Shown in pieces: positions 1 through 8,642 of a stretch of 64,000 bases of DNA (the first letter of the stretch is position 1; the number at the start of each line of letters is the position of its first letter). The stretch spans positions 1 through 64,000 of the forward strand of contig JAFMKB010000005.1 in assembly GCA_017853205.1 (NCBI GenBank). The letters run 5' to 3'. The notes beneath the pieces were generated by a model. It made no database searches and was not told where the DNA came from. It saw only the letters and a list, made by a program, of their open reading frames with translations. The position numbers were made by a program, and so were the translations under genes. This DNA comes from Gammaproteobacteria bacterium (GTDB lineage Bacteria > Pseudomonadota > Gammaproteobacteria > Pseudomonadales > Pseudohongiellaceae).

Positions 1-36
1 CGCGCCATCGCGCGCGCTTCAAGTTTCTCGTTTCTT

Positions 37-1230
37 ATGACCGCGTTAAAACGGCTTAATGTGAAAGCTGTGTTGATCGCGATGGCCGCACTTGTGCTAA
101 CAAGCTGCGCGACCCATACCGTAAAATCCACAAGCTACACACCGATTCAGCGGGCGAGCGAAAACGTTGCCGAAGAATTTTTACTCGACGTTGGGGTGGC
201 TATCTTCGACCCGGGTTTAGACGGGCTAACTCGACGCGAAGAAGAAACCACCAATGCACAGATCCGCGTCGCGGAATCGCGCTACGTGCCCTATATGCTC
301 GCCGAAACATTACAGCGATCAGGCAACTGGGGCATCGTGCGCGTGCTGCCCAACGATCAGAGCCCGATCGACGTAGTGCTCAATGGCACGGTCCTCCACT
401 CTGACGGTGAAGCGATGACCCTGCGAGTCAATGTTTCCGACTCGAGTGGTCGTGCATGGTATACCAAAGACTACGACGAAGTTGTAAGCCGCTTCAGCTA
501 CGAGCCCAGCGAGCGTCAAAAAAATGATCCTTTTCAGGTCATCTATAACGCAATCGCCAACGACCTTCTCGCGTACTTAGAGCGCAACCTCGAACCTGCT
601 GAAATCACCGAGATTCGAACAATATCGGAGCTGCGTTTTGCGCGCAGTTTCGCGCCTGACGCGTTTAGCGACTACCTCACGCAAAACCGTAACGGACAGT
701 ATGAGATTACCGCGCTGCCGGCAGAAAACGACCCTCTTCTTTACCGCGTGCGCAGCATCCGAGAGCGTGACTTTATGTACATAGACACCGTCCAAGACTA
801 TTACGCGACCTATGCACGAGAAATGCGCATCCCCTACGACTCTTGGCGCGAGCAGAGCTACGACGCCACGATGACGCTGCGTGAGCTACAAGGCTCGGCG
901 CGACGTCGCTTTATCGCCGGCACGGCGGTGCTTCTTGGTGGCATTGCCGCCGCAGCTAATGGTCAGGACTATGTTACACAGACCGGCGGCGCGATTGGCG
1001 CAGGCGCAGGTGCCTATGTGATAAAAAGCGGATTCGATAAACTCGCCGAGGCGAAAATGCATCTCGAATCGCTGCAAGAACTCGGCGAATCGCTCGAGAA
1101 CGAAGTGGCCCCGCGAGTCATCGATCTCGAAGACCGCACGATTACGCTTACGGGTACGGTAGAGGAGCAGTACGCGCAATGGCGTGAGATACTAGCCGAC
1201 ATCTATGCGGCCGAAACCGGTCAGCTTTAA
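37..1230 (+). CDS. Lipoprotein of unknown function, first gene of envelope cluster
   Basis: I do not recognise a named family. The N-terminus is a lipoprotein signal: basic residues, a hydrophobic stretch, then a lipobox ending LTSC, so the mature protein should be lipid-anchored. A GTG at 61 would give a shorter and more typical signal (MKAVLIAMAALVLTSC), and neither start has a clear ribosome site. The body (about residues 25-280) is mixed alpha/beta with no motif I know. Around residues 290-340 there is a Gly/Ala-rich hydrophobic stretch resembling a glycine zipper, which could insert in or pack against a membrane. The C-terminus is helical and charged. It lies 36 bases before the TPR protein on the same strand, so it probably belongs with the cluster that follows. 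The upstream edge of the operon is outside the window. Confidence 0.75.
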   Translation: MTALKRLNVKAVLIAMAALVLTSCATHTVKSTSYTPIQRASENVAEEFLLDVGVAIFDPGLDGLTRREEETTNAQIRVAESRYVPYMLAETLQRSGNWGIVRVLPNDQSPIDVVLNGTVLHSDGEAMTLRVNVSDSSGRAWYTKDYDEVVSRFSYEPSERQKNDPFQVIYNAIANDLLAYLERNLEPAEITEIRTISELRFARSFAPDAFSDYLTQNRNGQYEITALPAENDPLLYRVRSIRERDFMYIDTVQDYYATYAREMRIPYDSWREQSYDATMTLRELQGSARRRFIAGTAVLLGGIAAAANGQDYVTQTGGAIGAGAGAYVIKSGFDKLAEAKMHLESLQELGESLENEVAPRVIDLEDRTITLTGTVEEQYAQWREILADIYAAETGQL

Positions 1231-1266
1231 ATAACTCCGTAACGCGACAAGCCAAAGAAGACAGCG

Positions 1267-2940
1267 ATGCCAGATCACAACGACCGCTTCGACGACCCCA
1301 GCGAGAGCGTCGACAACTCGCCTGCAGGTGCAGGACAAAGCCCGACTGCCCCCGAGCAGCAGGCAGCGCCGCAGCTAACTGAAGCGCCTCTGTTAAATAA
1401 AGAATCTCAGCGCGGTAACGAGCCTCAGCTCGATAAAGAGCCGCAGCCCCTCGATCAGTTCTCGGACCAAAAGCAGAGTCAGCCACCGTGGGTGTGGGCA
1501 GGGATGGGTGTACTCGTGCTGCTCGCTCTGTTCGTGATCTTTGTATTACCGGGTATCGTCGAAGACTATGAACTGCCGCTCGAGCGCCGGATCGAAGAAT
1601 CGCTTGCCGTTGCCCCAGTGCCAACTGCACAACGCACCGAGCCCGGCGTATCGCCCTTTTTAGAAGCGCAGCGCGCGCGTGAGCGCAAAGAGGCTCAAGA
1701 CGTGCTTGCTGAGTTGCTGAGCGTTCAATCAGAGCTCGATGAGTTACAAGTTACGCGGTGGGCGCAAACCGACTACGACGCCGCACTCGCGTTAGCACTG
1801 CAGGGTGACGAGAGCTACCGCGTACAGGAATTTGGCAGCGCGCGCGATGCCTACCAACAGGCGCTTGCCCAGCTAACAGAGACAAAGACCTCGGTACCGA
1901 CAGTGCTCGAGCAAATGCTCATTAGCGGCGAACAGGCGCTTATTGCGCGCGAGGCTGATGAAGCGATCGCCGCCTTCGAGCTCGCCGTCGTGCTGGAAGA
2001 CTCATTAGTCGATCTTGTCGACGGTGATTCGAACAAAGAAGCTCAGATCGGACTTACGCGCGCGTTAGCGCTAGAAGAATTGATCGCATTACTCGACTCG
2101 GCAGAACGTGCTGCAGGCAATCCCACGCAGCAGGTCTCACTACTGGAACAAGCGGTCGAATTAGATCCCTATAGCGTAGAGGCGCAGCAAGCGCTCGCAC
2201 AGGCTCGCGCAGACCAGCAGCAAGCACGCTTCGCAGCGATGATGTCCGAAGGCTACGCCCAGCTGCAGGCGGGAAATCCGCAGGAAGCGATCGCACGCTT
2301 CGAGGCGGCGGCAACTCTTGGTGTTAATGAGAACGAAGCCCGCGCAGCCATAGTGCAAACCGAAACCGAGATCGCTAATGCTAAAATAGCGGAACTGCAG
2401 CAGCGTGCACAGACAGCTGAGGCTAACGAGGCATGGCAGGAAGCCGTTGTTGACTACCAAGCGATTGTTGCCATCGACGCGACCTTACCTGCAATTAACC
2501 GAGCGCTAGACTACGCCGAAAAACGTGCGCGACTCGATGCGCTATTAATTGCCGCACTCGATTCACCAGAACGGTTTGCCGAGCAGGCGGTGTTTGAGGA
2601 GACACGCGATATTTATTTTACCGGGCGTACCATTGAAACTCCGGGCCCTCGGCTAATCAGTCAACTGGACGAACTGCAGGTGCTGCTCGAAAACTCACAG
2701 GTGCCGGTGTCAATTCGATTTATCTCCGACGGTCTTACCGAGGTGACGCTGCTGCGGGTTTCTGACCTCGGCACGTTTGAACAAACGCGCGTCGATCTCA
2801 AGCCTGGCACCTATGCTGCAGTAGGCCGTCGCGCAGGCTATCGCGAAGTACGCGAAGAATTTACCGTCGGGTTTGGGTTAACGCCAGCGGTTGTGATTGT
2901 ACGCTGTAGCGAAGCCATAAGCAGTGCGCTGGGACGTTAA
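1267..2940 (+). CDS. Single-pass membrane protein with TPR-like repeats and a PEGA-like tail
   Basis: A 557-residue protein with a Pro/Gln/Glu-rich cytoplasmic N-terminus (about 1-72), one membrane helix at about 75-96, then a long Ala/Glu/Gln-rich helical region (about 110-430). Repeating patterns such as QAGNPQEAIARFEAAA are typical of TPR repeats. The last 80 residues are beta-rich and look like a PEGA module (a PGTYAAVGRRAGY-type pattern), as in the next protein. TPRs bind protein partners, so I infer a periplasmic scaffold. It ends only 3 bases before the PEGA/FGE-like gene, which implies co-translation. It is not a known enzyme. Confidence 0.8.
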   Translation: MPDHNDRFDDPSESVDNSPAGAGQSPTAPEQQAAPQLTEAPLLNKESQRGNEPQLDKEPQPLDQFSDQKQSQPPWVWAGMGVLVLLALFVIFVLPGIVEDYELPLERRIEESLAVAPVPTAQRTEPGVSPFLEAQRARERKEAQDVLAELLSVQSELDELQVTRWAQTDYDAALALALQGDESYRVQEFGSARDAYQQALAQLTETKTSVPTVLEQMLISGEQALIAREADEAIAAFELAVVLEDSLVDLVDGDSNKEAQIGLTRALALEELIALLDSAERAAGNPTQQVSLLEQAVELDPYSVEAQQALAQARADQQQARFAAMMSEGYAQLQAGNPQEAIARFEAAATLGVNENEARAAIVQTETEIANAKIAELQQRAQTAEANEAWQEAVVDYQAIVAIDATLPAINRALDYAEKRARLDALLIAALDSPERFAEQAVFEETRDIYFTGRTIETPGPRLISQLDELQVLLENSQVPVSIRFISDGLTEVTLLRVSDLGTFEQTRVDLKPGTYAAVGRRAGYREVREEFTVGFGLTPAVVIVRCSEAISSALGR

Positions 2941-2943
2941 TAG

Positions 2944-4983
2944 ATGAGTGAACGCCACGACGACGAAATCGAAGTCATCGACTTTGAGCCGGTTACCGAA
3001 ACCAAACGCGGTTTCTCTTATCGCTTCAGATGGCTGCACGCGTTTGTTGCCTGCTTTGGTGCAGCTGCGCTTATCTCGGCGTGGTTCGTGCTTACCGCAA
3101 AATCAGTTCTCGTTGAGGTGAACCCGATTACCGCGCAGATCAAAATCGACAACGGCTTTGCGCTGCGCGTTGGGGCACGTTATCTGATGCGTACCGGCGA
3201 TTACACGGTTGCCCTTAGTAACCCTGGCTTTCACGACGAAATTGCACCGCTTGTTATCAATGATGACGCGGCGCAGACACACAGTTATGACATGCGCAAA
3301 CTTCCAGGCATTGTGAGCATTAACGCCTTACCTGACGGCGGACGTGTGCGCATCGATGGCGTCGATGTGGGCGATGCGCCGCTAATCGACATTGATGTCG
3401 AGCCGGGTGCCCACGAAATCAGCGTCACCCGCGAGCGCTACTTACCGGCGACACAAACGATAGACATCGAAGGACGTCGGCAGCAGCAGGCGTTCGAACT
3501 CACGCTTGAGCCGGCGTGGGCTACCGTAAGTTTTACAACGACACCTTCCGGTGCCGAGCTTTTAGTTGACGGCGAAAGCATTGGGACAACTCCCCTTAAT
3601 GCCGAAATTTTGCAGGGACGCCGCGAGGTTACACTTAAACTTTCGGGCTATAAAGCGTGGCAGGAGCGGCTCGAACTTGACGCCGGGACAAGCCTCCTAG
3701 TCCCGCGGGTCGAACTAGAACCTGCCGATGGTCTCGTGTTTATTAACTCGCAGCCGAGCGGTGCGAGCGTCACCATTGGCGGTGAGTTTAAGGGACAAAC
3801 GCCGCTTGAGGTTGCGCTCGCACCTGATGTCAATCATGTGATCACCTTCTTTAAGAATGGCTACAGCTCGCAAGAGACACGGCTCACGACACGCGCAAAC
3901 GAGTCACGTGAGATCGAGATTGAACTTACGCCTGTGCTGTCGGATGTCAGGATTGCAGCAACGCCAAATGACGCCGAACTCTTCATCGATGGGATAAGCC
4001 GCGGCTCTGCTAATCAAACACTCGCGCTTATGGCGATTAGCCAGCGGGTCGAGATTCGCAAAGAAGGCTATGTACCCTACGAAGCGGAGTTCACGCCCCG
4101 TCCGGGTCTGCAGCAGGAGATTCGCGTAAATCTAACTTCGCTCGAAGACGCGCGTATCGCAGCGATCAAGCCGGTTATCACCAACCCCGCCGGTCAGCGC
4201 ATGAAACTCTTCAATCCCGATCGCTTTTCGATGGGGGCATCGCGCCGCGAAGCCGGTCGACGACCGAACGAAACGATCCGCGATATTATTCTGGAGCGAC
4301 CGTTCTATTTATCGCTCACCGAGGTAACCAACGCACAGTATCGTGAGTTCGACTCCGAGCATAATTCTGGTACGACCAATGGCATGACCCTTAACAACGA
4401 AAGCCAACCTGTTGTGCGAATCACGTGGCAACAGGCGACAGATTTTTGTAACTGGTTGAGCGAGCAAGAGGGGTTGACCCCTTTCTACACGGAGTCGGGA
4501 ATCGACGCGACAAGCAGCGGCTATCGACTCCCAACCGAAGCCGAGTGGGCGTGGGCGGCGCGGCGTGACACAGAAGACCCCACCGGCATGCGCAAATACT
4601 CTTGGGACGGGGAATTACCGCCGCCGGACGGTGCGGGAAATTTTGCCGACGTCAGCGCGCGTGCCTTCTTAGGCGATATACTCTTCGAGTATAACGACCG
4701 CTCGCCTGTCACCACCGCGGTGGGAAGCTACAGCGCCGATCATCATGGCCTATTTGATATGGCAGGCAATGTTGCCGAATGGGTCAATGATTATTACGGT
4801 GCGAGCGGCAGCCTCGGCGTCGAGCGAGATCCGCTCGGTCCTGACGCTGGTCAATTTAGAGTTATTCGCGGTTCGAGTTGGGCGCACGGCACGATTACTG
4901 AGCTACGCCTGTCGTTCCGTGATTTTGGTGAAGAAGCGCGCGATGATGTGGGTTTCCGCGTCGCACGTTACCTCGAAGATTAG
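2944..4983 (+). CDS. PEGA-repeat membrane protein with a cysteine-less formylglycine-enzyme-like (SUMF1) domain
   Basis: A 679-residue protein: cytoplasmic acidic tail (1-28), one membrane helix (about 30-51), then four PEGA-like beta modules (about 118-190, 192-260, 262-332, 333-402), each with an xxSxPxGAxVxIDG-like start and a VxLxxxGY-like end. A C-terminal domain (about 415-679) has the family signatures RLPTEAEWAWAAR, GLFDMAGNVAEW and DVGFRVAR of SUMF1/FGE. True formylglycine-generating enzymes use cysteines in an RGGSW-x-C region. Here the matching segment reads RGSSWAHG and has no Cys, so oxidation of a sulfatase cysteine is unlikely; a binding or structural role is more likely (inference). 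PEGA modules are commonly found on exported surface or envelope proteins. No sulfatase gene lies in the window. Confidence 0.85.
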   Translation: MSERHDDEIEVIDFEPVTETKRGFSYRFRWLHAFVACFGAAALISAWFVLTAKSVLVEVNPITAQIKIDNGFALRVGARYLMRTGDYTVALSNPGFHDEIAPLVINDDAAQTHSYDMRKLPGIVSINALPDGGRVRIDGVDVGDAPLIDIDVEPGAHEISVTRERYLPATQTIDIEGRRQQQAFELTLEPAWATVSFTTTPSGAELLVDGESIGTTPLNAEILQGRREVTLKLSGYKAWQERLELDAGTSLLVPRVELEPADGLVFINSQPSGASVTIGGEFKGQTPLEVALAPDVNHVITFFKNGYSSQETRLTTRANESREIEIELTPVLSDVRIAATPNDAELFIDGISRGSANQTLALMAISQRVEIRKEGYVPYEAEFTPRPGLQQEIRVNLTSLEDARIAAIKPVITNPAGQRMKLFNPDRFSMGASRREAGRRPNETIRDIILERPFYLSLTEVTNAQYREFDSEHNSGTTNGMTLNNESQPVVRITWQQATDFCNWLSEQEGLTPFYTESGIDATSSGYRLPTEAEWAWAARRDTEDPTGMRKYSWDGELPPPDGAGNFADVSARAFLGDILFEYNDRSPVTTAVGSYSADHHGLFDMAGNVAEWVNDYYGASGSLGVERDPLGPDAGQFRVIRGSSWAHGTITELRLSFRDFGEEARDDVGFRVARYLED

Positions 4984-5014
4984 TTGCATCGAGATTTTTT
5001 GAAAATTGGCACTA

Positions 5015-5074
5015 GAACTGACACGAGAATCGACACGAGAGCTGACACAAAAACTGACGCGAAAATTGAATTGG
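5015..5074 (+). repeat. Imperfect 12-bp tandem repeat before the small exported protein
   Basis: Four imperfect copies of a 12-base unit run end to end: GAACTGACACGA (5015), GAATCGACACGA (5027), GAGCTGACACAA (5039) and AAACTGACGCGA (5051), with a decayed fifth copy at 5063. Because 12 is a multiple of three, a reading frame from TTG 4999 to TAA 5080 stays open through the array and would encode a 27-residue peptide with a repeated TDTR/IDTR pattern. Its stop touches the next ATG at 5083. Whether it is translated, a spacer, or simply slipped DNA cannot be told from sequence. Confidence 0.7.
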
Positions 5075-5082
5075 GCATTTAA

Positions 5083-5361
5083 ATGGCAGCACTAAGCAAT
5101 CTCAGTCTTGTTACCCGCGCAGCGTTACTGCTTGCGTGTGTGTGGGTGTTTAGCGCCGCCGCGCAAGACGCAGAACAGAACCCGCCACCGGCTGTCGAAA
5201 CAGAGGTGACGCAAGAGCCTGTACAAGAGACCGACTTGGCAGATAGCGGAAACAATGAAAACAACGATGGCGAAGTTGCCGAGGAAGAATCAGGCGCACG
5301 TTTTATTCCGACTGAAGAAATCTCGCAGGACTTTGGCGTGTCGTTTCCAGTTGACATTTAG
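5083..5361 (+). CDS. Small acidic exported protein of unknown function
   Basis: A 92-residue protein. Residues 1-27 form a Sec signal peptide with likely cleavage after SAAA. The middle (28-70) is low-complexity and acidic (Glu, Asp, Asn, Pro, Thr). The last 20 residues are ordered in character and end in VSFPVDI, a tail I have the impression of having seen on other small gammaproteobacterial exported proteins (from memory, unchecked). It sits between the PEGA protein and the channel protein and 33 bases before the latter. A small periplasmic adaptor is a guess. An open frame also exists on the other strand over the same bases, but the signal peptide and gene order favour this one. Confidence 0.65.
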   Translation: MAALSNLSLVTRAALLLACVWVFSAAAQDAEQNPPPAVETEVTQEPVQETDLADSGNNENNDGEVAEEESGARFIPTEEISQDFGVSFPVDI

Positions 5362-5394
5362 CAGCACGACGAAAAGAAGCAAAAAGGAATCACT

Positions 5395-6222
5395 ATGAGA
5401 CAGGGTTTGTTAAACGGCGCGCTCTTTCAGGTTGCGGCACTGATTACTTCAGTAATCATTGTGCACATGGCCTATGTGGCGGTTATACGTCCCAACGCTG
5501 AGATCGTCTCGCAGCAGCAAGAATACCTGCAGCAAACCGATCCCGAGTACACACCCGAGCGCTCCTTCTATGTTGTGCTTCGCGACTTCGAACAAGAGAC
5601 CTGCATCATTCTGTTTTTGTGGGCCACGGCGATTATCGGGCTAAAAGCAAAGCAGACACTCGGTGATCGTAAACTGCTCGACCGCAATTTACTTCAAGTC
5701 ACTGAGGGCACCAGTATTTTGCCGCAGGACGCACGCAACTTCGCGCGGCCACTGCAGGCGCTTAGTGACGACGAACGTGTCACGCTGTTGCCCCGAGCGC
5801 TTATCGCTGGATTGCATCGTTTTCAGAGCACACAAAGTATTCAAGACGTGTCGACCACGGTAAAAGATGTGTGCGAGTCCGAAGCTGATCGCATGGAAAC
5901 CGAATTGGCGATCGTGCGTTACATCGCGTGGGCGATTCCCTCGATTGGCTTCCTTGGCACCGTACGCGGCATCGGCACAGCGCTCGGTCAAGCCTATCAG
6001 GCGGTGAATGGCGATATCGTCGGCGTTACCGTAAGCCTCGGCGTGGCGTTTAACTCAACCTTCGTTGCGCTTGTGGTGAGCATCATATTGATGTTTGTTC
6101 TGCATCAGCTTCAGCTAGTGCAAGACAGATTAGTGCTCGACTGCCAAACCTATTGCGACGAACGCATGATTCGGCATCTGCGTGTGCCGAGTACAAAAAC
6201 CGACAACGAGTTAATTGCCTAA
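5395..6222 (+). CDS. MotA/TolQ/ExbB-type proton channel protein
   Basis: A 275-residue membrane protein with helices at about 9-31, 69-84, 173-198 and 208-232, and a cytoplasmic segment of about 90 residues between helices 2 and 3. That four-helix layout is closer to MotA/ZorA than to three-helix TolQ/ExbB. The segment around 180-200 contains IPSIGFLGTVRGIG, the family hallmark at the start of the pore helix, and the last helix is rich in small and hydroxyl residues (SLGVAFNSTFVALVV), as expected of an ion path. Such proteins form pentamers around a dimer of single-pass partners with a membrane Asp. No classic ExbD/MotB gene is next to it; the VWA proteins at 7533 and 8642 are the candidates. 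Confidence 0.88.
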   Translation: MRQGLLNGALFQVAALITSVIIVHMAYVAVIRPNAEIVSQQQEYLQQTDPEYTPERSFYVVLRDFEQETCIILFLWATAIIGLKAKQTLGDRKLLDRNLLQVTEGTSILPQDARNFARPLQALSDDERVTLLPRALIAGLHRFQSTQSIQDVSTTVKDVCESEADRMETELAIVRYIAWAIPSIGFLGTVRGIGTALGQAYQAVNGDIVGVTVSLGVAFNSTFVALVVSIILMFVLHQLQLVQDRLVLDCQTYCDERMIRHLRVPSTKTDNELIA

Positions 6223-6256
6223 TACTGTGCGGTAAAAAGATCAGTTAAGGAGTGCA

Positions 6257-7546
6257 ATGTCACCGCAAATTTTAGAGCTAAACGATCACGGAATTACTTT
6301 CGGCAATGCCGAAGGCATTCGGCTGATTAGTCCGGGGTTTGCACTCGCTCGGGAAAAATCCCTCGTGCTTGGCGCGCAGGCTCAGGCGCAGTCGCGGCTA
6401 CATCCAAACGAAAGTCATAGCCGTTATTGGCAGGAACTGAGTCTCGACCCGCTGCCTGCAGGTCGCCTGCCCGGCAACCGCTTCCGCCACCTCGCCGATC
6501 TCGCCCATGCGCATCTCAATGGGCTTGCCGTCGACGCTGATGCCAACACCGACAATGTTATTGTAAGCGTGCCCGGGAGTTTTTCGCGGCAGCAGCTCGG
6601 TATTCTTCTTGGCATCGCCAAACAGACGCCGCTTGCCATTACAGGTCTTGTCGATTCGGCGCTTATCTTCGCGGCCGGCGCGCAGTCGATAAACGCGAGC
6701 GACGATACAATCGTCGTTCAGCAACAACTGCATCAGACACTTTTTACGCTAGTGAGTTGGCACGAGGGCATGCTTAAGGTCGACACCTCGGTCGCGCTTC
6801 CCTCAAGCGGTAGTCAGAATGTCATCGACGCGCTCATGCAGCTGAGCACAGAGTTGTTTATCGATCAGTGCCGGTTTAACCCGCAGCATGACGCACCGAC
6901 CGAACAGCTTTTATACAACGCGCTGCCAGCATGGCTCGCCGCCGATGCGTCGAGCGGCAGTCTGATGTTAGAGCTTAGCGCCGACGGTGCGGTCCATAAT
7001 GCTAAGCTGCCTTATGAGAGTTTAGTCTCCTCGCTTGCCCCGATCCGGCAGCGACTTTTAGCGCAGCTAAACGCGATGCTAAGCCGAGCGCCACATGCGC
7101 AGATCGTTCTGTGTTCAACCTTGAGCGAGCTGCCCGGCTTAATGCCGCAGCTCGCACAGTTGGCGCCGGTAACAACACTTAATGCCGAACAACACCTTGC
7201 GAATAGCCTTACGCATAGCGATCAAATTTTGAGTGGCGGCGCGAGCAGTCTGTGTAAGACGCTTTCACTGTCTCGGCCTGCCTCGGCGTCGCCGACAACG
7301 TCAGAGGCCGCGAGCGAGACAGACGGCGCTGCAGGAGACGCGCTCGCGCAGGTCGGTTTAAGTGCTCAGGGTGCGCAGGCAGCTGCGCTGCTTAGTAGTC
7401 TGCGCGTTAATGGCGAGCGTGTCGCAAACGCAGCAGAACTTACTCTCAAACAGGGCGACTCGCTTACGCTGAGCATCGACAGCGAAGCAGACGGACAGAA
7501 CACGCTAACGTTTAATCTAAAAAAGCTAACCAATGGCGCAGACTAA
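6257..7546 (+). CDS. Degenerate Hsp70/actin-fold-like protein
   Basis: A 429-residue protein that looks soluble. Residues about 95-145 (NVIVSVPGSFSRQQLG... then GLVDSALIFAAG) match the Hsp70 pattern of a VPA-F---QR strand-helix followed by the NEPTAAALAYG-like segment. The N-terminal phosphate loop, normally DLGTT, reads ELNDHGITFG, so nucleotide binding may be altered or lost. A low-complexity Ser/Ala linker (about 350-370) leads to a C-terminal beta module of about 55 residues with RVNGERV and LKQGDSL, similar to small FHA- or S4-like folds (weak call). It overlaps the next gene by 14 bases. A regulator or assembly factor for the channel complex is an inference. Confidence 0.6.
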   Translation: MSPQILELNDHGITFGNAEGIRLISPGFALAREKSLVLGAQAQAQSRLHPNESHSRYWQELSLDPLPAGRLPGNRFRHLADLAHAHLNGLAVDADANTDNVIVSVPGSFSRQQLGILLGIAKQTPLAITGLVDSALIFAAGAQSINASDDTIVVQQQLHQTLFTLVSWHEGMLKVDTSVALPSSGSQNVIDALMQLSTELFIDQCRFNPQHDAPTEQLLYNALPAWLAADASSGSLMLELSADGAVHNAKLPYESLVSSLAPIRQRLLAQLNAMLSRAPHAQIVLCSTLSELPGLMPQLAQLAPVTTLNAEQHLANSLTHSDQILSGGASSLCKTLSLSRPASASPTTSEAASETDGAAGDALAQVGLSAQGAQAAALLSSLRVNGERVANAAELTLKQGDSLTLSIDSEADGQNTLTFNLKKLTNGAD

Positions 7547-8642
7547 ATCACAGAAAAGTCAGAAGAGACAAGTAAGCCCGCTAAGCCTCGCGTTTCTCGA
7601 CGTGATGTTCTGCGGCTTTGGCGCGGTGATTTTACTTTTTCTCATTCTTGATCACGCCGATACCGTGGCCGCGGTCACAGTCGATCCGAGCATCGCCTCG
7701 GAGGTAAGTCTGCTCGAAGAGGAGGTGCTAGAGGGCGCGCTCAATCTTGAGCGAATTCGCAATACCGTCGCCGAGGTAAGCCTCGAGGTAGTAACCGCCG
7801 AAGGACTCGCGCGCGAGATTCAAGAGCAGATACAAACCTTTATGCAAGAGCTCGCCGCGCTCGAAAATTCCAGCACGGCAACCGTCGAAAGTATCGAGAG
7901 GCTGCGCGCCGATGTGCAAGCGCTCGAAGAAGAACTGCTGCGCCTTCAGGCGAGCGCGCTGGATCAGGAAGGCAACAGCGTTCGTCAGTTTTTAGGCGAC
8001 GGCAGTCGGCAGTATCTCACCGGTCTTTTTCTCGGCGGGCAGCGAATCCTCATTTTAGTCGACAGCTCGACCAGCATGCTCGACGAAACGCTGGTGAATA
8101 TTATTCGCACGCGCAATATGAGCGACGAGCGCAAGCGCGAAGCGCCAAAGTGGCAGCGCGTGGTAAGGACGGTGGACTGGGTGAGCACACAGCTGCCGAT
8201 CACGAGTCGGTATCAACTGTGGCAGTTTAGTAATACTACTGACACATTGTTAGACGGCGACAAATTTACGTGGCAAGAAGTCGCCGACCGCGACGGCCTC
8301 AATGTAGGCATTGAGAACATGAAGGCGCTCGTGCCCAATAACGGTACCGACCTCGATCAGGTGTTTCGCGCGATTTCAAACATGGATGAGCCGCCGGACA
8401 ATATTTTTCTTATCACCGACGGGCTTCCGACCCTCGGCGGCCGCGGCAAAACGACAGGGCTCATAACGCCCAAAGATCGCATGGACCTGTTCGAAGACGC
8501 GATAAAAGGTTTGCCTAATAATGTGCCAGTAAACGTTGTACTCATGCCGCTCGAGGGTGACCCGAGCGCGTCGGCAGCCTATTGGCAACTCGCGCAAATT
8601 ACTCGCGGGTCGTTTATCACGCCGTCTAAGGATTGGCCCTGA
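7533..8642 (+). CDS. VWA-domain membrane protein with a MotB/ExbD-like N-terminal helix (first copy)
   Basis: A 369-residue protein. A short basic cytoplasmic tail (1-16) precedes one membrane helix at about 19-40 (FLDVMFCGFGAVILLFL) with Asp23 near its start, the position of the proton-carrying Asp in TolR, ExbD and MotB. Residues about 55-145 form a Glu-rich coiled coil. The von Willebrand A domain (about 170-369) has an intact metal site: DSSTS in LVDSSTSM, the Thr in NNGTDLDQV, and the Asp in LITDGLPT. The start overlaps the preceding gene by 14 bases and the end overlaps the next by one (TGATG), so the three are coupled. VWA domains bind protein partners through Mg2+. Confidence 0.85.
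   Translation: MAQTKSQKSQKRQVSPLSLAFLDVMFCGFGAVILLFLILDHADTVAAVTVDPSIASEVSLLEEEVLEGALNLERIRNTVAEVSLEVVTAEGLAREIQEQIQTFMQELAALENSSTATVESIERLRADVQALEEELLRLQASALDQEGNSVRQFLGDGSRQYLTGLFLGGQRILILVDSSTSMLDETLVNIIRTRNMSDERKREAPKWQRVVRTVDWVSTQLPITSRYQLWQFSNTTDTLLDGDKFTWQEVADRDGLNVGIENMKALVPNNGTDLDQVFRAISNMDEPPDNIFLITDGLPTLGGRGKTTGLITPKDRMDLFEDAIKGLPNNVPVNVVLMPLEGDPSASAAYWQLAQITRGSFITPSKDWP

Noticed and set aside
2944-4983. Functional formylglycine-generating enzyme
   Set aside because: The catalytic cysteines are missing and there is no sulfatase nearby.
5079-5357. Minus-strand open frame opposite the small exported protein
   Set aside because: Same length as the plus-strand gene but without signal peptide or operon context.
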